DNA of 64,000 bases from Pectobacterium aroidearum (GTDB lineage: Bacteria; Pseudomonadota; Gammaproteobacteria; Enterobacterales; Enterobacteriaceae). Below the pieces are notes generated by a model. It searched no databases. It saw only the letters and a list, made by a program, of their open reading frames with translations, and was not told the DNA's origin. A program made the translations under genes and the position numbers. This document shows positions 8,728-18,772 of this stretch, piece by piece. How positions within the stretch are numbered: the stretch's first letter is position 1; the number at the start of each line of letters is the position of its first letter. The stretch is from NCBI RefSeq assembly GCF_041228105.1, contig NZ_CP166097.1:1302001-1366000 (forward strand). The letters run 5' to 3'.

Positions 8728-10143
8728 ATGAAAATCAAAACCCGTTTCGCCCCGAGTCCTACTGGCTATCTTCACGTCGGCGGCGCTCGTACCGCGCTGT
8801 ACTCCTGGTTGTTTGCCCGTCATCAGGACGGCGAGTTCGTGCTGCGTATTGAAGATACCGATCTGGAGCGTTCAACTCAGGACGCAATTGATGCCATTAT
8901 GGATGGCATGAACTGGCTGAGCCTGAACTGGGATGAAGGCCCGTACTACCAGACTAAACGTTTTGACCGTTATAACGCCGTTATCGATCAGATGCTGGAA
9001 AACGGTACGGCATATAAATGCTACTGCTCTAAAGAGCGTCTGGAAGCGCTGCGTGAACAGCAGATGGAAAACGGCGAAAAGCCCCGTTATGACGGCCATT
9101 GCCGAGGTTCTCACGAGCATCATGCTCATGATGAGCCGCACGTTGTGCGTTTCCTTAACCCGCAGGAAGGCTCGGTTATCTTTAATGACCGCATTCGCGG
9201 GCCGATCGAATTCAGCAATCAGGAACTCGACGATCTGATTATCCGCCGCACCGACGGTTCACCAACCTACAATTTCTGCGTCGTTATCGATGACTGGGAT
9301 ATGGAAATCACGCACGTTATTCGTGGTGAAGACCATATCAACAACACGCCGCGCCAGATCAACATTCTGAAAGCGCTGGGCGCACCGGTGCCGGAATATG
9401 CGCATGTGTCGATGATTCTGGGCGATGACGGTAAGAAATTGTCCAAACGTCACGGCGCTGTCGGTGTGATGCAATACCGCGATGATGGCTATCTGCCGGA
9501 AGCGTTGCTGAACTATCTCGTGCGTTTAGGCTGGTCATCTGGCGATCAGGAAATCTTCTCTATTGATGAGATGAAGTCTTTGTTCTCGCTGGATGCCGTC
9601 AGCAAGTCCGCGAGCGCGTTCAATACTGAGAAGCTGCAATGGTTGAACCATCACTATATTAACCATTTACCCGCAGAATACGTGGCAACGCATTTGTCAT
9701 GGCATATTGAGCAGGCTGGAATTGATACCCGCACCGGACCGCAGTTGAGTGAACTGGTTGGTCTGTTGGGTGAACGTTGCAAGACGCTGAAAGAAATGGC
9801 GGACTCGTGCCGTTATTTCTATGAAGACTTTGCTGAGTTTGATGCCGATGCGGCGAAGAAACACCTGCGTCCGGTTGCACGTCAGCCGCTTGAACTGGTG
9901 CGTGAGAAGCTGGCAGCGATTGCCGATTGGACAGCGGAGAATATCCATCACGCCATTCAGGGCACGGCAGATGAACTGGGTCAGGGCATGGGTAAAGTCG
10001 GTATGCCGCTGCGCGTTGCGGTCACGGGGGCAGGCCAGTCTCCGGGCGTTGACGTGACTGTGCATGCGATTGGCCAACAGCGTTCGCTGGCGCGTATTGA
10101 TAAAGCGCTGGCGTTCATTACCGAGCGTGAAGCACAGCAGTAA
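8728..10143 (+). CDS. gltX: Glutamyl-tRNA synthetase
   Basis: A 471-residue class I synthetase that charges tRNA-Glu with glutamate. The HIGH-type motif is HVGG after FAPSPTGYL (residues 16-19) and the KMSKS-type motif is KLSKRHG near residue 237. The Zn-binding cysteine cluster typical of gamma-proteobacterial enzymes is visible around 98-125 (CYCSKE ... GHC). Length matches the E. coli enzyme. Divergent from the Val/Lys tRNA cluster as in other enterobacteria, and followed by a terminator. Confidence 0.98.
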   Translation: MKIKTRFAPSPTGYLHVGGARTALYSWLFARHQDGEFVLRIEDTDLERSTQDAIDAIMDGMNWLSLNWDEGPYYQTKRFDRYNAVIDQMLENGTAYKCYCSKERLEALREQQMENGEKPRYDGHCRGSHEHHAHDEPHVVRFLNPQEGSVIFNDRIRGPIEFSNQELDDLIIRRTDGSPTYNFCVVIDDWDMEITHVIRGEDHINNTPRQINILKALGAPVPEYAHVSMILGDDGKKLSKRHGAVGVMQYRDDGYLPEALLNYLVRLGWSSGDQEIFSIDEMKSLFSLDAVSKSASAFNTEKLQWLNHHYINHLPAEYVATHLSWHIEQAGIDTRTGPQLSELVGLLGERCKTLKEMADSCRYFYEDFAEFDADAAKKHLRPVARQPLELVREKLAAIADWTAENIHHAIQGTADELGQGMGKVGMPLRVAVTGAGQSPGVDVTVHAIGQQRSLARIDKALAFITEREAQQ

Positions 10144-10174
10144 TCGCTATCGTGTAAATAGCATTGCACAAAAT

Positions 10175-10203
10175 AAACCCCGGCCTGAAAGCCGGGGTTT
10201 TTT
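10175..10203. terminator. Bidirectional terminator between gltX and the esterase gene
   Basis: AAACCCCGGC pairs with GCCGGGGTTT across a CTGAAA loop, with A and T runs on either side, between two convergent genes. Confidence 0.9.
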
Positions 10204-10236
10204 ATTGTTTTATCTGAGAACGGTGTTGCCTGATAA

Positions 10237-11121
10237 CTATTGACCGGCGATAGCGACCGCTTTGCCGATGGCATCCGGGATCACGTCGCCGTGACCTTTA
10301 TTGGGGAAAAGAATAAAGTCAGTTTTTGTGCCTTGTTCATTGAGCTGTGCGGCCAGCGTTTTTGCCCTTTCCACCATTTTTCTTTGGCTGAGTCGTTCCG
10401 CCCGTTTTTCATCGACGGGTTTACCTGCCTGCATTTTGACAGGTTCATCCTCATTTGCCCCTGCTGTGACAGTAATTGACAGCGGTGATGTGGAAAGCAG
10501 CGGCGTTCTGGCTGGAATCACAACGCCATTTCCCCACCAGATAGACGGACTGGCGGCAACATAGCGCTGGAAAGATTCGGTGTGATTAAAAAGCGTATAG
10601 AGCGTAAACAGACCACCGAAAGAGTGCCCGGCAAGCGTTTGTTTTTGCTTATTGATGGCGTAGTTCGCTTCAACCCAGGGCTTTACCTTGGATTGCAGGA
10701 ATTGGTAAAACGCCTCAGCTTCACCGCCTGCGGCAAAATCTGGGTCGGTAATCGTTGTTAGCGGCGTGTAGTCACGCGTGCGGGCGGGAACATCGTAAGG
10801 TTTATCGATCGGATAACCGATCGCGACGATCAGCGGTGCCGCTCCGTTTTTCGCGTTGTAGCTGTTTACGGCAACAGGAAACTGGGCATTGCCATCCAGC
10901 ATATACAGCACTGGATAGCCACCTTCAGGTGCGGGCTGGCGTGGAAGTGCGATGAAAAGTCGATAAGCATGTTGCGCATCGCTTTTCATCTCGACTTGCC
11001 TGATCTCAAATTGAGTTTTTGCTTGTTCGGTAATATCAGGAATGGTTGGCTGTGCCCGAACAGGCAAAATACCAGACGCAGATACCATCAGAGAAAATAC
11101 AATCATAGGAAAATAGCGCAT
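10237..11121 (-). CDS. Exported alpha/beta-hydrolase, IroE-like esterase
   Basis: A 294-residue putative serine esterase. The N-terminus is a signal peptide, probably cleaved after residue 23 (PVRA), so the enzyme should be periplasmic. The nucleophile elbow GHSFGG is at 165-170 (Ser167) and the likely catalytic His is in NKGHGD (about residue 277). The fold and the strand with VLYMLDGN match the esterase-D/IroE/Fes group. IroE trims salmochelin and enterobactin-type siderophores in the periplasm. A good Fur-box candidate 47 bp upstream supports an iron role, but other ester substrates are possible. Monocistronic. Confidence 0.8.
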   Translation of the reverse strand: MRYFPMIVFSLMVSASGILPVRAQPTIPDITEQAKTQFEIRQVEMKSDAQHAYRLFIALPRQPAPEGGYPVLYMLDGNAQFPVAVNSYNAKNGAAPLIVAIGYPIDKPYDVPARTRDYTPLTTITDPDFAAGGEAEAFYQFLQSKVKPWVEANYAINKQKQTLAGHSFGGLFTLYTLFNHTESFQRYVAASPSIWWGNGVVIPARTPLLSTSPLSITVTAGANEDEPVKMQAGKPVDEKRAERLSQRKMVERAKTLAAQLNEQGTKTDFILFPNKGHGDVIPDAIGKAVAIAGQ

Positions 11122-11167
11122 GTGATGGGGCTTATATAGGAGGCCGAGAAGCGTAACGTAGAGTGAT

Positions 11168-11186
11168 GATAATAAATCGCGTTATC
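11168..11186 (-). promoter_or_regulatory. Candidate Fur box upstream of the esterase gene
   Basis: GATAATAAATCGCGTTATC agrees with the 19-bp Fur consensus at 13 positions, with both outer hexamers intact (GATAAT and TTATC). It lies 47 bp upstream of the esterase start, at promoter distance. Confidence 0.5.
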
Positions 11187-11296
11187 GTTAGCAGCTTTTT
11201 ATTGTGCTGGTGATGAGACAACATCGAAATTGTCGTCTGTTTTTTCTCACCTTTGGCGGCTTTTTCAGCGGTTAATCGGATTACCGGATTTAGCCG

Positions 11297-11325
11297 TTGA
11301 CACTGTTAATCGGGTTTCATATTAT
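11297..11325 (+). promoter_or_regulatory. Promoter of the tandem tRNA-Ala genes
   Basis: A perfect TTGACA, a 17-bp spacer and TATTAT are followed by the GC-rich discriminator GCGACGCG, as expected for a stable-RNA promoter under stringent control. It is about 49 bp upstream of the first tRNA. Confidence 0.88.
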
Positions 11326-11373
11326 GCGACGCGTTCGCACAGTACTTGCCTTAATGGTGATGCTGTAAGATAC

Positions 11374-11449
<76 letters not shown>

Positions 11450-11498
11450 AACACTCCCTCTGTTTGGTTTTGATTATCACGAACATTCCACACGTTGT

Positions 11499-11574
<76 letters not shown>

Positions 11575-11750
11575 AATTCTCTTATCTTTCCCTACTATCC
11601 TTTTCTTTCAATTCATTGCGTATTTAATCCACGTTGTTAATTTGCTCAATACGTTTATCAGCGATGACTTGTGAGCAATGTTTTGTAATCGTCCTTTATA
11701 AAGGGTAGTTGGCCGCCCTCGTGCTTGAAGGGCAACCAAACCGTTATCGC

Positions 11751-12440
11751 TTAAGCTTCTTCCGGGAGCCTTGGCGTCCAGTCTATTGGCGACAGACCTT
11801 GCTGTTCGAGAAGCTGGTTAGCCTGCGAAAAATGTTTGCAGCCCAGAAAACCGCGGTGTGCAGATAGCGGGGAAGGGTGCGGCGATTTCAGAATATGGTG
11901 GCGCCGTTGGTCAATGATGTTGCCTTTTTTCTGTGCATGCGAACCCCACAGAAGAAAGACCAGACCTTCCCGTTGTTCGTTCAATGCCGCAATGACGCGG
12001 TCGGTAAACGTTTCCCAGCCCAGATTAGCATGTGAATGCGCCTGTCCAGCTTCAACGGTTAATACCGTATTGAGCAGTAAAACCCCTTGTTCTGCCCAGC
12101 TTTGCAGAAAACCGTGTCGTGGAATTTCAAATCCAGGGATATCGCTCGCCAATTCTTTATAAATATTGGCCAGAGAAGGAGGTGCGGGTACACCAGGGCG
12201 GACAGAAAATGACAGGCCGTGAGCTTGATTCGGGCCGTGGTAGGGGTCTTGCCCTAAAATGACAACTTTGACCTGATGCAGTTCGGTAAAGCGGAATGCG
12301 TTAAAAACATCTTTCTGCGGGGGATAGATAGTCTTACCCGCTGCACGCTCTTTCCCTACGAATTCAAGGGTATTGATAAAATAAGGCTGCTTCTTTTCTT
12401 GTGCCAGCACGTCATGCCAGGTGAGAGAGGTCGCCATCAT
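11751..12440 (-). CDS. ung: Uracil-DNA glycosylase
   Basis: A 229-residue family 1 uracil-DNA glycosylase, which removes uracil from DNA at the start of base-excision repair. The water-activating motif GQDPYHG is at 63-69 (Asp65) and the minor-groove loop [10 protein letters not shown] is near 188-197. Length is that of the E. coli enzyme. It is divergent from grcA with a 373-bp gap, the same order as ung-grcA in E. coli. The first two codons are both ATG; the second may be the true start. Confidence 0.97.
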   Translation of the reverse strand: MMATSLTWHDVLAQEKKQPYFINTLEFVGKERAAGKTIYPPQKDVFNAFRFTELHQVKVVILGQDPYHGPNQAHGLSFSVRPGVPAPPSLANIYKELASDIPGFEIPRHGFLQSWAEQGVLLLNTVLTVEAGQAHSHANLGWETFTDRVIAALNEQREGLVFLLWGSHAQKKGNIIDQRRHHILKSPHPSPLSAHRGFLGCKHFSQANQLLEQQGLSPIDWTPRLPEEA

Positions 12441-12650
12441 GCACTCTTCTTTTACAGGTTTAATGGTGTTGTAGGTAGCTTACCGATCTATCGTGCTGAG
12501 GTAAAACCGTAACCGCTATTGTCGGGATGAAAGAGGCTTTTTTGAAAAAAAAATTGAAAATTTACAAAAATATTTGCAATTCAGTGCTCTGGTAAAATTG
12601 ATATAAAACAATAAATTGCCTTCGCGTAGTGGAGTTGCAGGGTTTTAAAA

Positions 12651-12664
12651 TTGATTTAAGTCAA
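12651..12664 (+). promoter_or_regulatory. FNR-binding site of the grcA promoter
   Basis: TTGATTTAAGTCAA matches the FNR consensus TTGAT-N4-ATCAA at 9 of 10 half-site positions. Its centre is about 41 bp upstream of a start point placed after the -10-like TATATA at 12687-12692, the class II position for activation in anaerobic cells. This fits the known anaerobic induction of grcA. Confidence 0.75.
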
Positions 12665-12813
12665 GGATGTCTGGCTATCAGGCTGGTATATAAGAGGCAG
12701 AGACAAACGGTTTTATACGATCGTTACGAAATTTGGCATTTTTCTGCCGATAGCGATTTTAACTCAGTTAGTTTTTAACTAAGACAATAACACGCCGTTT
12801 TACGGAGGCAATT

Positions 12814-13197
12814 ATGGTTACTGGTATTCAAATCACCAAGGCTAACGACAGCGCGCTGATCAATTCTTTCTGGTTGCTGGACGAAGAAAAATCACAGGCA
12901 CGTTGCGTATGTGCGAAATCAGTTTATAGCGAAGATCAAATCGTTCCAGTGAGCGATCTGGGTCAGATCGAGTATCGTGAAATTCCGCTGGAAATCAAAC
13001 CTGAAGTGCGCGTGGAAGGCGGTCAGCACCTGAACGTGAACGTGCTGCGCCGTGAGACGCTGGAAGATGCCGTTAAGCATCCAGAGAAATATCCACAGTT
13101 GACCATCCGCGTATCTGGTTACGCTGTGCGTTTCAACTCACTGACGCCAGAGCAGCAACGCGATGTTATCGCCCGTACTTTTACAGAAAGTCTGTAA
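12814..13197 (+). CDS. grcA: Autonomous glycyl radical cofactor GrcA
   Basis: A 127-residue spare-part protein for pyruvate formate-lyase: it carries the C-terminal glycyl-radical segment and can restore an oxygen-damaged PFL. The radical-site motif SGYAVRF is at 101-107 with Gly102 as the radical residue. An SD sequence (GGAGG) lies just before the ATG. It is preceded by an FNR site and -10 element and followed by a strong terminator, so it is transcribed alone. Confidence 0.97.
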   Translation: MVTGIQITKANDSALINSFWLLDEEKSQARCVCAKSVYSEDQIVPVSDLGQIEYREIPLEIKPEVRVEGGQHLNVNVLRRETLEDAVKHPEKYPQLTIRVSGYAVRFNSLTPEQQRDVIARTFTESL

Positions 13198-13220
13198 GCT
13201 GCTGTCCAAGCATTAACAGA

Positions 13221-13244
13221 AAGGGAGCCGAAGCTCCCTTTTTT
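13221..13244 (+). terminator. Rho-independent terminator after grcA
   Basis: AAGGGAGC pairs with GCTCCCTT across a CGAA loop and is followed by a T run. The flanking A and T bases could also serve the convergent srmB gene. Confidence 0.9.
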
Positions 13245-13266
13245 ATGTCTTTGTTTTATATAATTG

Positions 13267-14592
13267 TTATTCGCCAGACGGTTCGTCGGTTTTCTGCGTG
13301 GGTTGACGACGCTTACCGATATTTTTGCTATCGCGATGACGAACTTTCACCTTAACTTTTTCTTTTTCCTTCTCTTTTTTCTCTTTCCGCATCGCCAGCA
13401 CTTTTTTCGACGGTTTCCCGGTGGTCTTGGCGCTTGGGGCTTTGGTCGTTGGGCGGAGTTCATCAATGACGCGCGGTTTTAGCGGTTCATTCAGATAGCG
13501 GCTGATTTTGCCCAGCAGCAGGTGGTCGTGCGCTTCGACGAAAGAGATGGCACAGCCTTTACGACCCGCGCGGCCAGTGCGGCCGATGCGATGAAGGTAA
13601 GTGTCCGATGTGCGCGGCAAATCGAAGTTAAATACGTGGCTGACATCGTTAATATCAATACCGCGCGCTGCGATATCTGTTGCTACCAGCACGTTGACGC
13701 GCCCGTCGCTCAGGCGTTTGATCGCCTCATTGCGCTTGGCCTGCACCATTTCACCTTCGAGATAGCATGAGTTAATGCCCGCTTCACGCAGCCAGGCAAC
13801 CAGCTCATGCACGCGCTCACGCTTGCGCACAAAGATGATAGAACGCGTGACGTCCGGCTGCTTTAACTGATGGCAGAGCAAGGCGGTTTTGTGTTTGACG
13901 TCGTCGGCGCGGTAATACCACTGCAGAATTTTTTTACGTTCCCGACGTGATGGATCGGATTCGATTTCAACAGGATCGTTGAGCAAACGCTCTGCGAAAT
14001 CTTTGATCGCGTCCCCTTCCAGCGTCGCAGAAAACAGCAGCGTTTGCTTACGCCAGCGAGTTTCCCCGGCGATGTGTTCAATATCCTGAGCGAAGCCCAT
14101 ATCCAGCATTCTGTCCGCTTCATCCAGAATCAGCGTTTCTACCGCGCGGCAATCGAAGTTTTCTTCTTTGATATATTGCAGCAAACGGCCGGTCGTCGCG
14201 ACGACGACATCCTGGTTTTCACTGAACACTTCAGCGTGGTTCATGTAGGCCACGCCGCCGGTGATCGTGGCGATATCGAGGTGCGTATGTGCCGCAAACG
14301 CACGTGCCTGATCGGCCACCTGCATGGCGAGCTCACGGGTTGGCGTGAGGATCAGAATTCGAGGCGGACCGGATTTTTTACGAGGGAAATCGATGAGATG
14401 CTGCAAAACCGGCAGCAGATAAGCCGCAGTTTTACCTGTCCCTGTCGGCGCGGAACCCAGTACATCGCGGCCTTCCATTGCTGGAGGGATCGCCTCAGCC
14501 TGAATCGCGGTCGGGCGTTCGTAGCCCATGTCACGCAGGGCGTCTAACAGGCTTTCATCAAGATCGAGCTCGGAAAAATTGGTTACAGTCAT
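13267..14592 (-). CDS. srmB: DEAD-box RNA helicase SrmB
   Basis: A 441-residue ATP-dependent RNA helicase that helps assemble the 50S ribosomal subunit. Motif I APTGTGKT is at 48-55, motif II DEAD at 157-160, motif III SAT in LLFSATLEG, and motif [12 protein letters not shown] in the second RecA domain. The last 55 residues are a Lys-rich tail ([16 protein letters not shown]) that probably binds RNA non-specifically. It lies between grcA and trmN6 as in E. coli and is divergent from trmN6. Confidence 0.95.
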   Translation of the reverse strand: MTVTNFSELDLDESLLDALRDMGYERPTAIQAEAIPPAMEGRDVLGSAPTGTGKTAAYLLPVLQHLIDFPRKKSGPPRILILTPTRELAMQVADQARAFAAHTHLDIATITGGVAYMNHAEVFSENQDVVVATTGRLLQYIKEENFDCRAVETLILDEADRMLDMGFAQDIEHIAGETRWRKQTLLFSATLEGDAIKDFAERLLNDPVEIESDPSRRERKKILQWYYRADDVKHKTALLCHQLKQPDVTRSIIFVRKRERVHELVAWLREAGINSCYLEGEMVQAKRNEAIKRLSDGRVNVLVATDIAARGIDINDVSHVFNFDLPRTSDTYLHRIGRTGRAGRKGCAISFVEAHDHLLLGKISRYLNEPLKPRVIDELRPTTKAPSAKTTGKPSKKVLAMRKEKKEKEKEKVKVKVRHRDSKNIGKRRQPTQKTDEPSGE

Positions 14593-14726
14593 GGTCTACC
14601 TCTGTTTGGGGCGCCGATTATAGACGTATTGGCCGGGTTCTTCACCTGTTTAAGCAGACAACGGCACTTTTCCTGTGCTGGCGTTTCACCTATGCTACTG
14701 CGGTTTGCGTTTGGAATCTTATTTTC

Positions 14727-15473
14727 ATGAGTCATCAGGCTGATAATAAACTGACATTGCGTCGGGATGGATTTACCTTCAAGCAATTCTTTGTGGCGCA
14801 CGATCGCTGTGCCATGAAGGTGGGAACCGATGGTATTTTGCTGGGCGCTTGGGCGCCGCTGTCCTCAGTGACGCGGATTCTGGACATCGGCAGTGGTTCC
14901 GGCCTTCTTGCGCTGATGTTGGCGCAACGTTCTGACACGCATGTTCGGATCGATGCCGTCGAGCTCGATAGTGCTGCGAGTCAGCAGGCGAAGGAAAATA
15001 TTTCCGCCTCGCCATGGGCTGACAGAATCGCGGTTTACGCTGAAGATATTATCGATTTTGCTGATACGCGAAGCGCCGACTATTCGTTGATTATCAGTAA
15101 TCCGCCTTATTTCCCTCCAGGGATCGCGTGTGGCTCGGCTGAGCGTGAGCAGGCGCGTTATACCACCTTGTTAACTCATGAGACGCTGTTGCGCTGTGCG
15201 CATCAACTGCTGATGCCCGATGGGCTTTTTTGCGTGGTGCTGCCCATTCAGGTTGCGGAGAACTTTATTCCGTTGGCACAGCAGCATAACTGGTACGTTC
15301 ACCAGCAGCTTCGCGTATCAGAACAGGAAGATAAACCCGCACACCGCGTTTTGCTGGCGCTGTCTCGTCAGAAAAAAGAATGTGTGAATGCTTCGCTGGC
15401 AATTCGTGATGAAGAAAGGCGCTATTCGACGGCTTTCCAACAGCTGACAAAAGATTTCTATCTTTTTATGTAG
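14727..15473 (+). CDS. trmN6: tRNA1(Val) (adenine(37)-N6)-methyltransferase
   Basis: A 248-residue SAM-dependent N6-adenine methyltransferase (YfiC) that modifies A37 of a tRNA-Val. The SAM-binding motif [11 protein letters not shown] is at 53-63 and the catalytic NPPY motif at 125-128. The open frame extends upstream to 14478, but that part lies opposite srmB. The start at 14727 gives [16 protein letters not shown], the length of known YfiC proteins, so I chose it. The ribosome-binding site is weak. A terminator shared with nadB follows. Confidence 0.93.
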   Translation: MSHQADNKLTLRRDGFTFKQFFVAHDRCAMKVGTDGILLGAWAPLSSVTRILDIGSGSGLLALMLAQRSDTHVRIDAVELDSAASQQAKENISASPWADRIAVYAEDIIDFADTRSADYSLIISNPPYFPPGIACGSAEREQARYTTLLTHETLLRCAHQLLMPDGLFCVVLPIQVAENFIPLAQQHNWYVHQQLRVSEQEDKPAHRVLLALSRQKKECVNASLAIRDEERRYSTAFQQLTKDFYLFM

Positions 15474-15475
15474 AT

Positions 15476-15506
15476 GGCAGACGCCTCATCGCCGCGTCTG
15501 CCTTTT
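15476..15506 (+). terminator. Terminator between trmN6 and nadB
   Basis: GGCAGACGC pairs with GCGTCTGCC across a 9-nt loop, followed by TTTT. It begins 2 bp after the trmN6 stop codon. Confidence 0.8.
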
Positions 15507-15527
15507 CTGAGCGAATTATTTTATGAA

Positions 15528-17129
15528 CTATGGCACCAGAATAGTTGGCGTCGGCGCTTCGAACTGTTCTGGATAGTCCAGAGTATAGTGCAGCCCGCGG
15601 CTTTCTTTTCTTTCCAGCGCGCAGCGGACAATGAGTTCGGCGACCTGCACCAGATTACGTAGTTCCAGCAAATTGTTGGAAATACGGAAGTGGGCATAGT
15701 ACTCATTGATTTCCTGCTGAAGCAGATGAATGCGGCGCTGTGCTCGCTCCAACCGCTTCGTCGTCCGCACGATCCCAACGTAATCCCACATAAACAGACG
15801 CAGTTCATGCCAGTTATGCTGGATCACCACCTGTTCGTCGGAGTTGTCGACTTGGCTTTCATCCCAATCCGGTAATTTTTTCACCGCTTTGATTTGCGGT
15901 AAGCGCTGCAAGATATCCTCGGCGGCTGACCAGCCGTAAACCAGACATTCCAGTAATGAGTTGGATGCCATGCGGTTTGCACCGTGCAACCCGGTGTAGC
16001 TGACTTCGCCAATCGCATACAGGCCGTCAAGGTCGGTACGCCCGTGCTGGTCGACCATCACGCCGCCGCAGGTATAGTGCGCTGCGGGTACGATCGGTAT
16101 TGCTTCACGCGTTAGATCGATGCCGAGAGATTGCAGCTTTTCATCAATGGTAGGGAAGTGTTGTTTGATGAACGCTTCGGGCTTGTGGCTGATATCCAGA
16201 TACATGCAGTCTGCGCCAAGCCGTTTCATCTCATGGTCAATTGCGCGGGCGACCACATCGCGGGGGGCGAGCTCGCCTCTGGCGTCAAAATCGGGCATAA
16301 AGCGCGTGCCGTCAGGGCGTTTAAGGTACGCCCCTTCACCGCGCAGTGCTTCCGTCAGCAGGAAGTTTCGCGCCTGCGGATGGAACAGACAGGTTGGATG
16401 GAACTGATTGAATTCTAGATTCGCCACGCGGCAGCCTGCGCGCCAGGCCATGGCGATGCCATCGCCAGAGGAAATATCGGGATTGGTGGTGTATTGATAA
16501 ACTTTGGACGCTCCACCCGTCGCCAGAACCACCGTTTTTGCCCGGCAGGATTCGACGCGTTCCTGTTCACGGTTCCATATATAAGCACCGACAATACGGC
16601 GTGTTCCGGGCAGACCCAGTTTATTCGAGGTAATCAAATCGACGGCGTTGCAGCGTTCCATAATCCGAATATTCGGATGGGATAACGCTTTCTGCACCAG
16701 CGTGTTCTCTACTTCTTTTCCGGTCGCATCCGCCGCGTGCAGAATTCGACGATGGCTGTGTCCGCCTTCGCGCGTGAGGTGGTAGCGTTCTTCACCGCTG
16801 GTGCTGGTTTCGGTATCGAATAGTACGCCTTGTTCGATAAGCCATTGCACGCAGTGTTTGGCATTGCTGGCGATAAACTCAACGGCTTCCCGTTCACACA
16901 GGCCATCGCCAGCGATCAGCGTATCATCGATATGGGAATCAATCGTGTCAGTTTCATCGAAAACGGCTGCGATGCCGCCCTGAGCATAAAACGTCGCGCC
17001 TTCGTTGAGTGGGCCTTTGCTTAATACCGTCACGTTGGCCTGAGAAGCCAGACGCAGCGCCAGTGAAAGCCCGGCAGCACCGCTGCCAATGATTAAAACA
17101 TCACAGACGTATTCAGTGGTCGTTTGCAT
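15528..17129 (-). CDS. nadB: L-aspartate oxidase
   Basis: A 533-residue flavoprotein that oxidises L-aspartate to iminoaspartate, the first step of de novo NAD synthesis. The FAD dinucleotide-binding motif GSGAAGLS is at 15-22. The catalytic-domain motifs [12 protein letters not shown] and [10 protein letters not shown] are present, and the C-terminal helical domain includes [11 protein letters not shown]. Divergent from rpoE, as in other enterobacteria. Confidence 0.97.
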   Translation of the reverse strand: MQTTTEYVCDVLIIGSGAAGLSLALRLASQANVTVLSKGPLNEGATFYAQGGIAAVFDETDTIDSHIDDTLIAGDGLCEREAVEFIASNAKHCVQWLIEQGVLFDTETSTSGEERYHLTREGGHSHRRILHAADATGKEVENTLVQKALSHPNIRIMERCNAVDLITSNKLGLPGTRRIVGAYIWNREQERVESCRAKTVVLATGGASKVYQYTTNPDISSGDGIAMAWRAGCRVANLEFNQFHPTCLFHPQARNFLLTEALRGEGAYLKRPDGTRFMPDFDARGELAPRDVVARAIDHEMKRLGADCMYLDISHKPEAFIKQHFPTIDEKLQSLGIDLTREAIPIVPAAHYTCGGVMVDQHGRTDLDGLYAIGEVSYTGLHGANRMASNSLLECLVYGWSAAEDILQRLPQIKAVKKLPDWDESQVDNSDEQVVIQHNWHELRLFMWDYVGIVRTTKRLERAQRRIHLLQQEINEYYAHFRISNNLLELRNLVQVAELIVRCALERKESRGLHYTLDYPEQFEAPTPTILVP

Positions 17130-17321
17130 GGTCGTGTCGTGGATGCAAAAAGAAGAGGAAACCCGATGTTAGCACCCAATGGTTGATTGCTGTATTGGTT
17201 TTTAGCTCCCTCTCTACGCTATAAATAAGCGAATGGTGGAGCATGGTGAATCGTGCGAATACCCTAGATTTATCGTATCATCCACGGAAGAGCGTAGATC
17301 CTCAGATGAAGAGAATGCGTC

Positions 17322-17405
17322 ATGATACGCATCGCAAAGACGAGTAACGGCGCTAAGCAAAAGAAAAATGATGACCCGGAACTTTATTGGATGTCTTGGT
17401 TCTAA
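17322..17405 (+). CDS. Possible short leader ORF upstream of rpoE (rseD-like position)
   Basis: An ATG-initiated frame of 27 codons, starting MIRIAKTSNGAKQKK and ending in YWMSWF, precedes rpoE. A weak GAGA-type ribosome-binding site lies before it. E. coli has a translated leader, rseD, at this place, whose product also begins MIR as I recall. The stop codon overlaps the -10 element of the sigma-E promoter, so transcripts from that promoter would not carry this ORF. It is short and may be chance. Confidence 0.3.
   Translation: MIRIAKTSNGAKQKKNDDPELYWMSWF
17378..17405 (+). promoter_or_regulatory. Sigma-E autoregulatory promoter of rpoE
   Basis: GGAACTT, a 16-bp spacer and TCTAA match the sigma-E consensus (ggAACTT, 15-16 bp, TCnAA). 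A start point near 17412 gives a leader of about 78 nt before rpoE. This fits the known positive autoregulation of rpoE. Confidence 0.85.
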
Positions 17406-17489
17406 TTAGGAGCTTGCTCTAAATATGACTTATATAGCTGGCAGTACTATTTTACGCGTGGAGAACGGTTTGAGTAGAGATTACCTCGG

Positions 17490-18065
17490 ATGAGCGAGCA
17501 ACTGGCAGATCAGGTTCTGGTCGAGCGAGTCCAAAAAGGCGATCAAAAATCGTTTAACTTGTTGGTCGTTCGTTATCAGCATAAGGTAGCGAGCCTGGTA
17601 TCGCGGTATGTTCCTCAGGGTGACGTGCCGGACGTGGTACAGGAATCGTTTATTAAAGCCTATCGCGCGCTAGAGTCATTTCGCGGCGATAGTGCGTTCT
17701 ATACATGGCTGTATCGTATTGCAGTGAATACGGCCAAAAATTATCTGGTAGCTCAGGGACGCCGTCCGCCTTCCAGCGACATTGATGCGAATGACGCGGA
17801 AAACTATGAAAATGCGGGCGCGCTGAAAGAAATATCGAACCCTGAGAATTTAATGTTGTCAGAGGAATTACGAAGCATAGTTTTTCGCACTATCGAGTCT
17901 TTGCCGGAAGATTTACGTTTAGCGATTACGCTGCGCGAATTGGACGGTTTAAGCTACGAAGAGATTGCCGTGATTATGGATTGTCCCGTCGGCACTGTTC
18001 GTTCTCGTATTTTCCGGGCGCGGGAAGCTATTGATAATAAAGTACAACCGCTTATTCAGCGCTAG
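17490..18065 (+). CDS. rpoE: RNA polymerase sigma factor RpoE (sigma-E)
   Basis: The 191-residue extracytoplasmic-function sigma factor that drives the envelope stress response to misfolded outer-membrane proteins. Region 2 is visible at about 25-90 (VVQESFIKAYRALESFRGDSAFYTWLYRIAVNTAKNY, split here for brevity by its ends VVQESF and NTAKNY) and region 4 at about 135-185 (LSYEEIAVIMDCPVGTVRSR). It is the first gene of rpoE-rseA-rseB-rseC, with a sigma-E promoter upstream. Confidence 0.98.
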   Translation: MSEQLADQVLVERVQKGDQKSFNLLVVRYQHKVASLVSRYVPQGDVPDVVQESFIKAYRALESFRGDSAFYTWLYRIAVNTAKNYLVAQGRRPPSSDIDANDAENYENAGALKEISNPENLMLSEELRSIVFRTIESLPEDLRLAITLRELDGLSYEEIAVIMDCPVGTVRSRIFRAREAIDNKVQPLIQR

Positions 18066-18124
18066 CGAGTTTTTTCAGCTATCCGCGTGACTAATGATGG
18101 ATTTGACAAGGTAAGGGTGTCGGT

Positions 18125-18772
18125 ATGCAGAAAGAGAAACTTTCCGCTTTAATGGATGGCGAAGCAGTTGATTCCGAACTGCTAAACGCATTGTCTCGTG
18201 ATGATGCGTTGCAGCAAAGTTGGCAAAGTTATCATCTAATCCGCGATGCGATGCGTGGGGATGTCAGTGAAAATGTGATTCACCTGGACATCGCTTCTCG
18301 TGTTGCCGCCGCAATCGAAAAAGAACCCGTTCGTCTGGTTCCACAAGCGCAGCCTGAATCTCAGCCACAACCTGTTGAGTGGACGAAGATGCCGTTCTGG
18401 CACAAAATCCGTCCGTGGGGCAGTCAGCTGACACAAGTCGGCGTCGCCGCCTGCGTATCTTTAGCGGTGATCGTTGGTGTACAAAATTACCAGCAGGGTA
18501 ATGCCTCTGAACACGTTGTCGAATCCGGTGTGTTTAGTACTTTACCTGCGATGGGTACTGCCTCTCCTGTCAGTCTGGGCGTGCCGTCAGAAAATGTTGC
18601 TCCTCACAGCGGTCAGCAGAAATCTGATATGCAGCGCAACCGCCTTAACGCCATTTTACAGGACTATGAATTACAGCGCCGACTGCATGCTGAACATGCC
18701 CTGCCACAGGACGATCAGCAAGCGGCCATTCAGGTTCCCGGCACTCAATCATTAGGAACGCAGCCCCGGTAA
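18125..18772 (+). CDS. rseA: Anti-sigma-E factor RseA
   Basis: A 215-residue single-pass inner-membrane protein that holds sigma-E inactive. The N-terminal cytoplasmic domain starts MQKEKLSALMDGE, and the membrane helix lies near residues 100-120 (VGVAACVSLAVIVGVQ). The periplasmic domain, rich in Gln, is the target of DegS and RseP cleavage and binds RseB. It starts 59 bp after rpoE and its stop overlaps the rseB start by 1 bp. Confidence 0.96.
   Translation: MQKEKLSALMDGEAVDSELLNALSRDDALQQSWQSYHLIRDAMRGDVSENVIHLDIASRVAAAIEKEPVRLVPQAQPESQPQPVEWTKMPFWHKIRPWGSQLTQVGVAACVSLAVIVGVQNYQQGNASEHVVESGVFSTLPAMGTASPVSLGVPSENVAPHSGQQKSDMQRNRLNAILQDYELQRRLHAEHALPQDDQQAAIQVPGTQSLGTQPR

Noticed and set aside
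14478..14726. An 83-codon extension of trmN6.
   Set aside because: It lies opposite the 5' end of srmB and reads as low-quality sequence; the internal ATG gives the normal family length.
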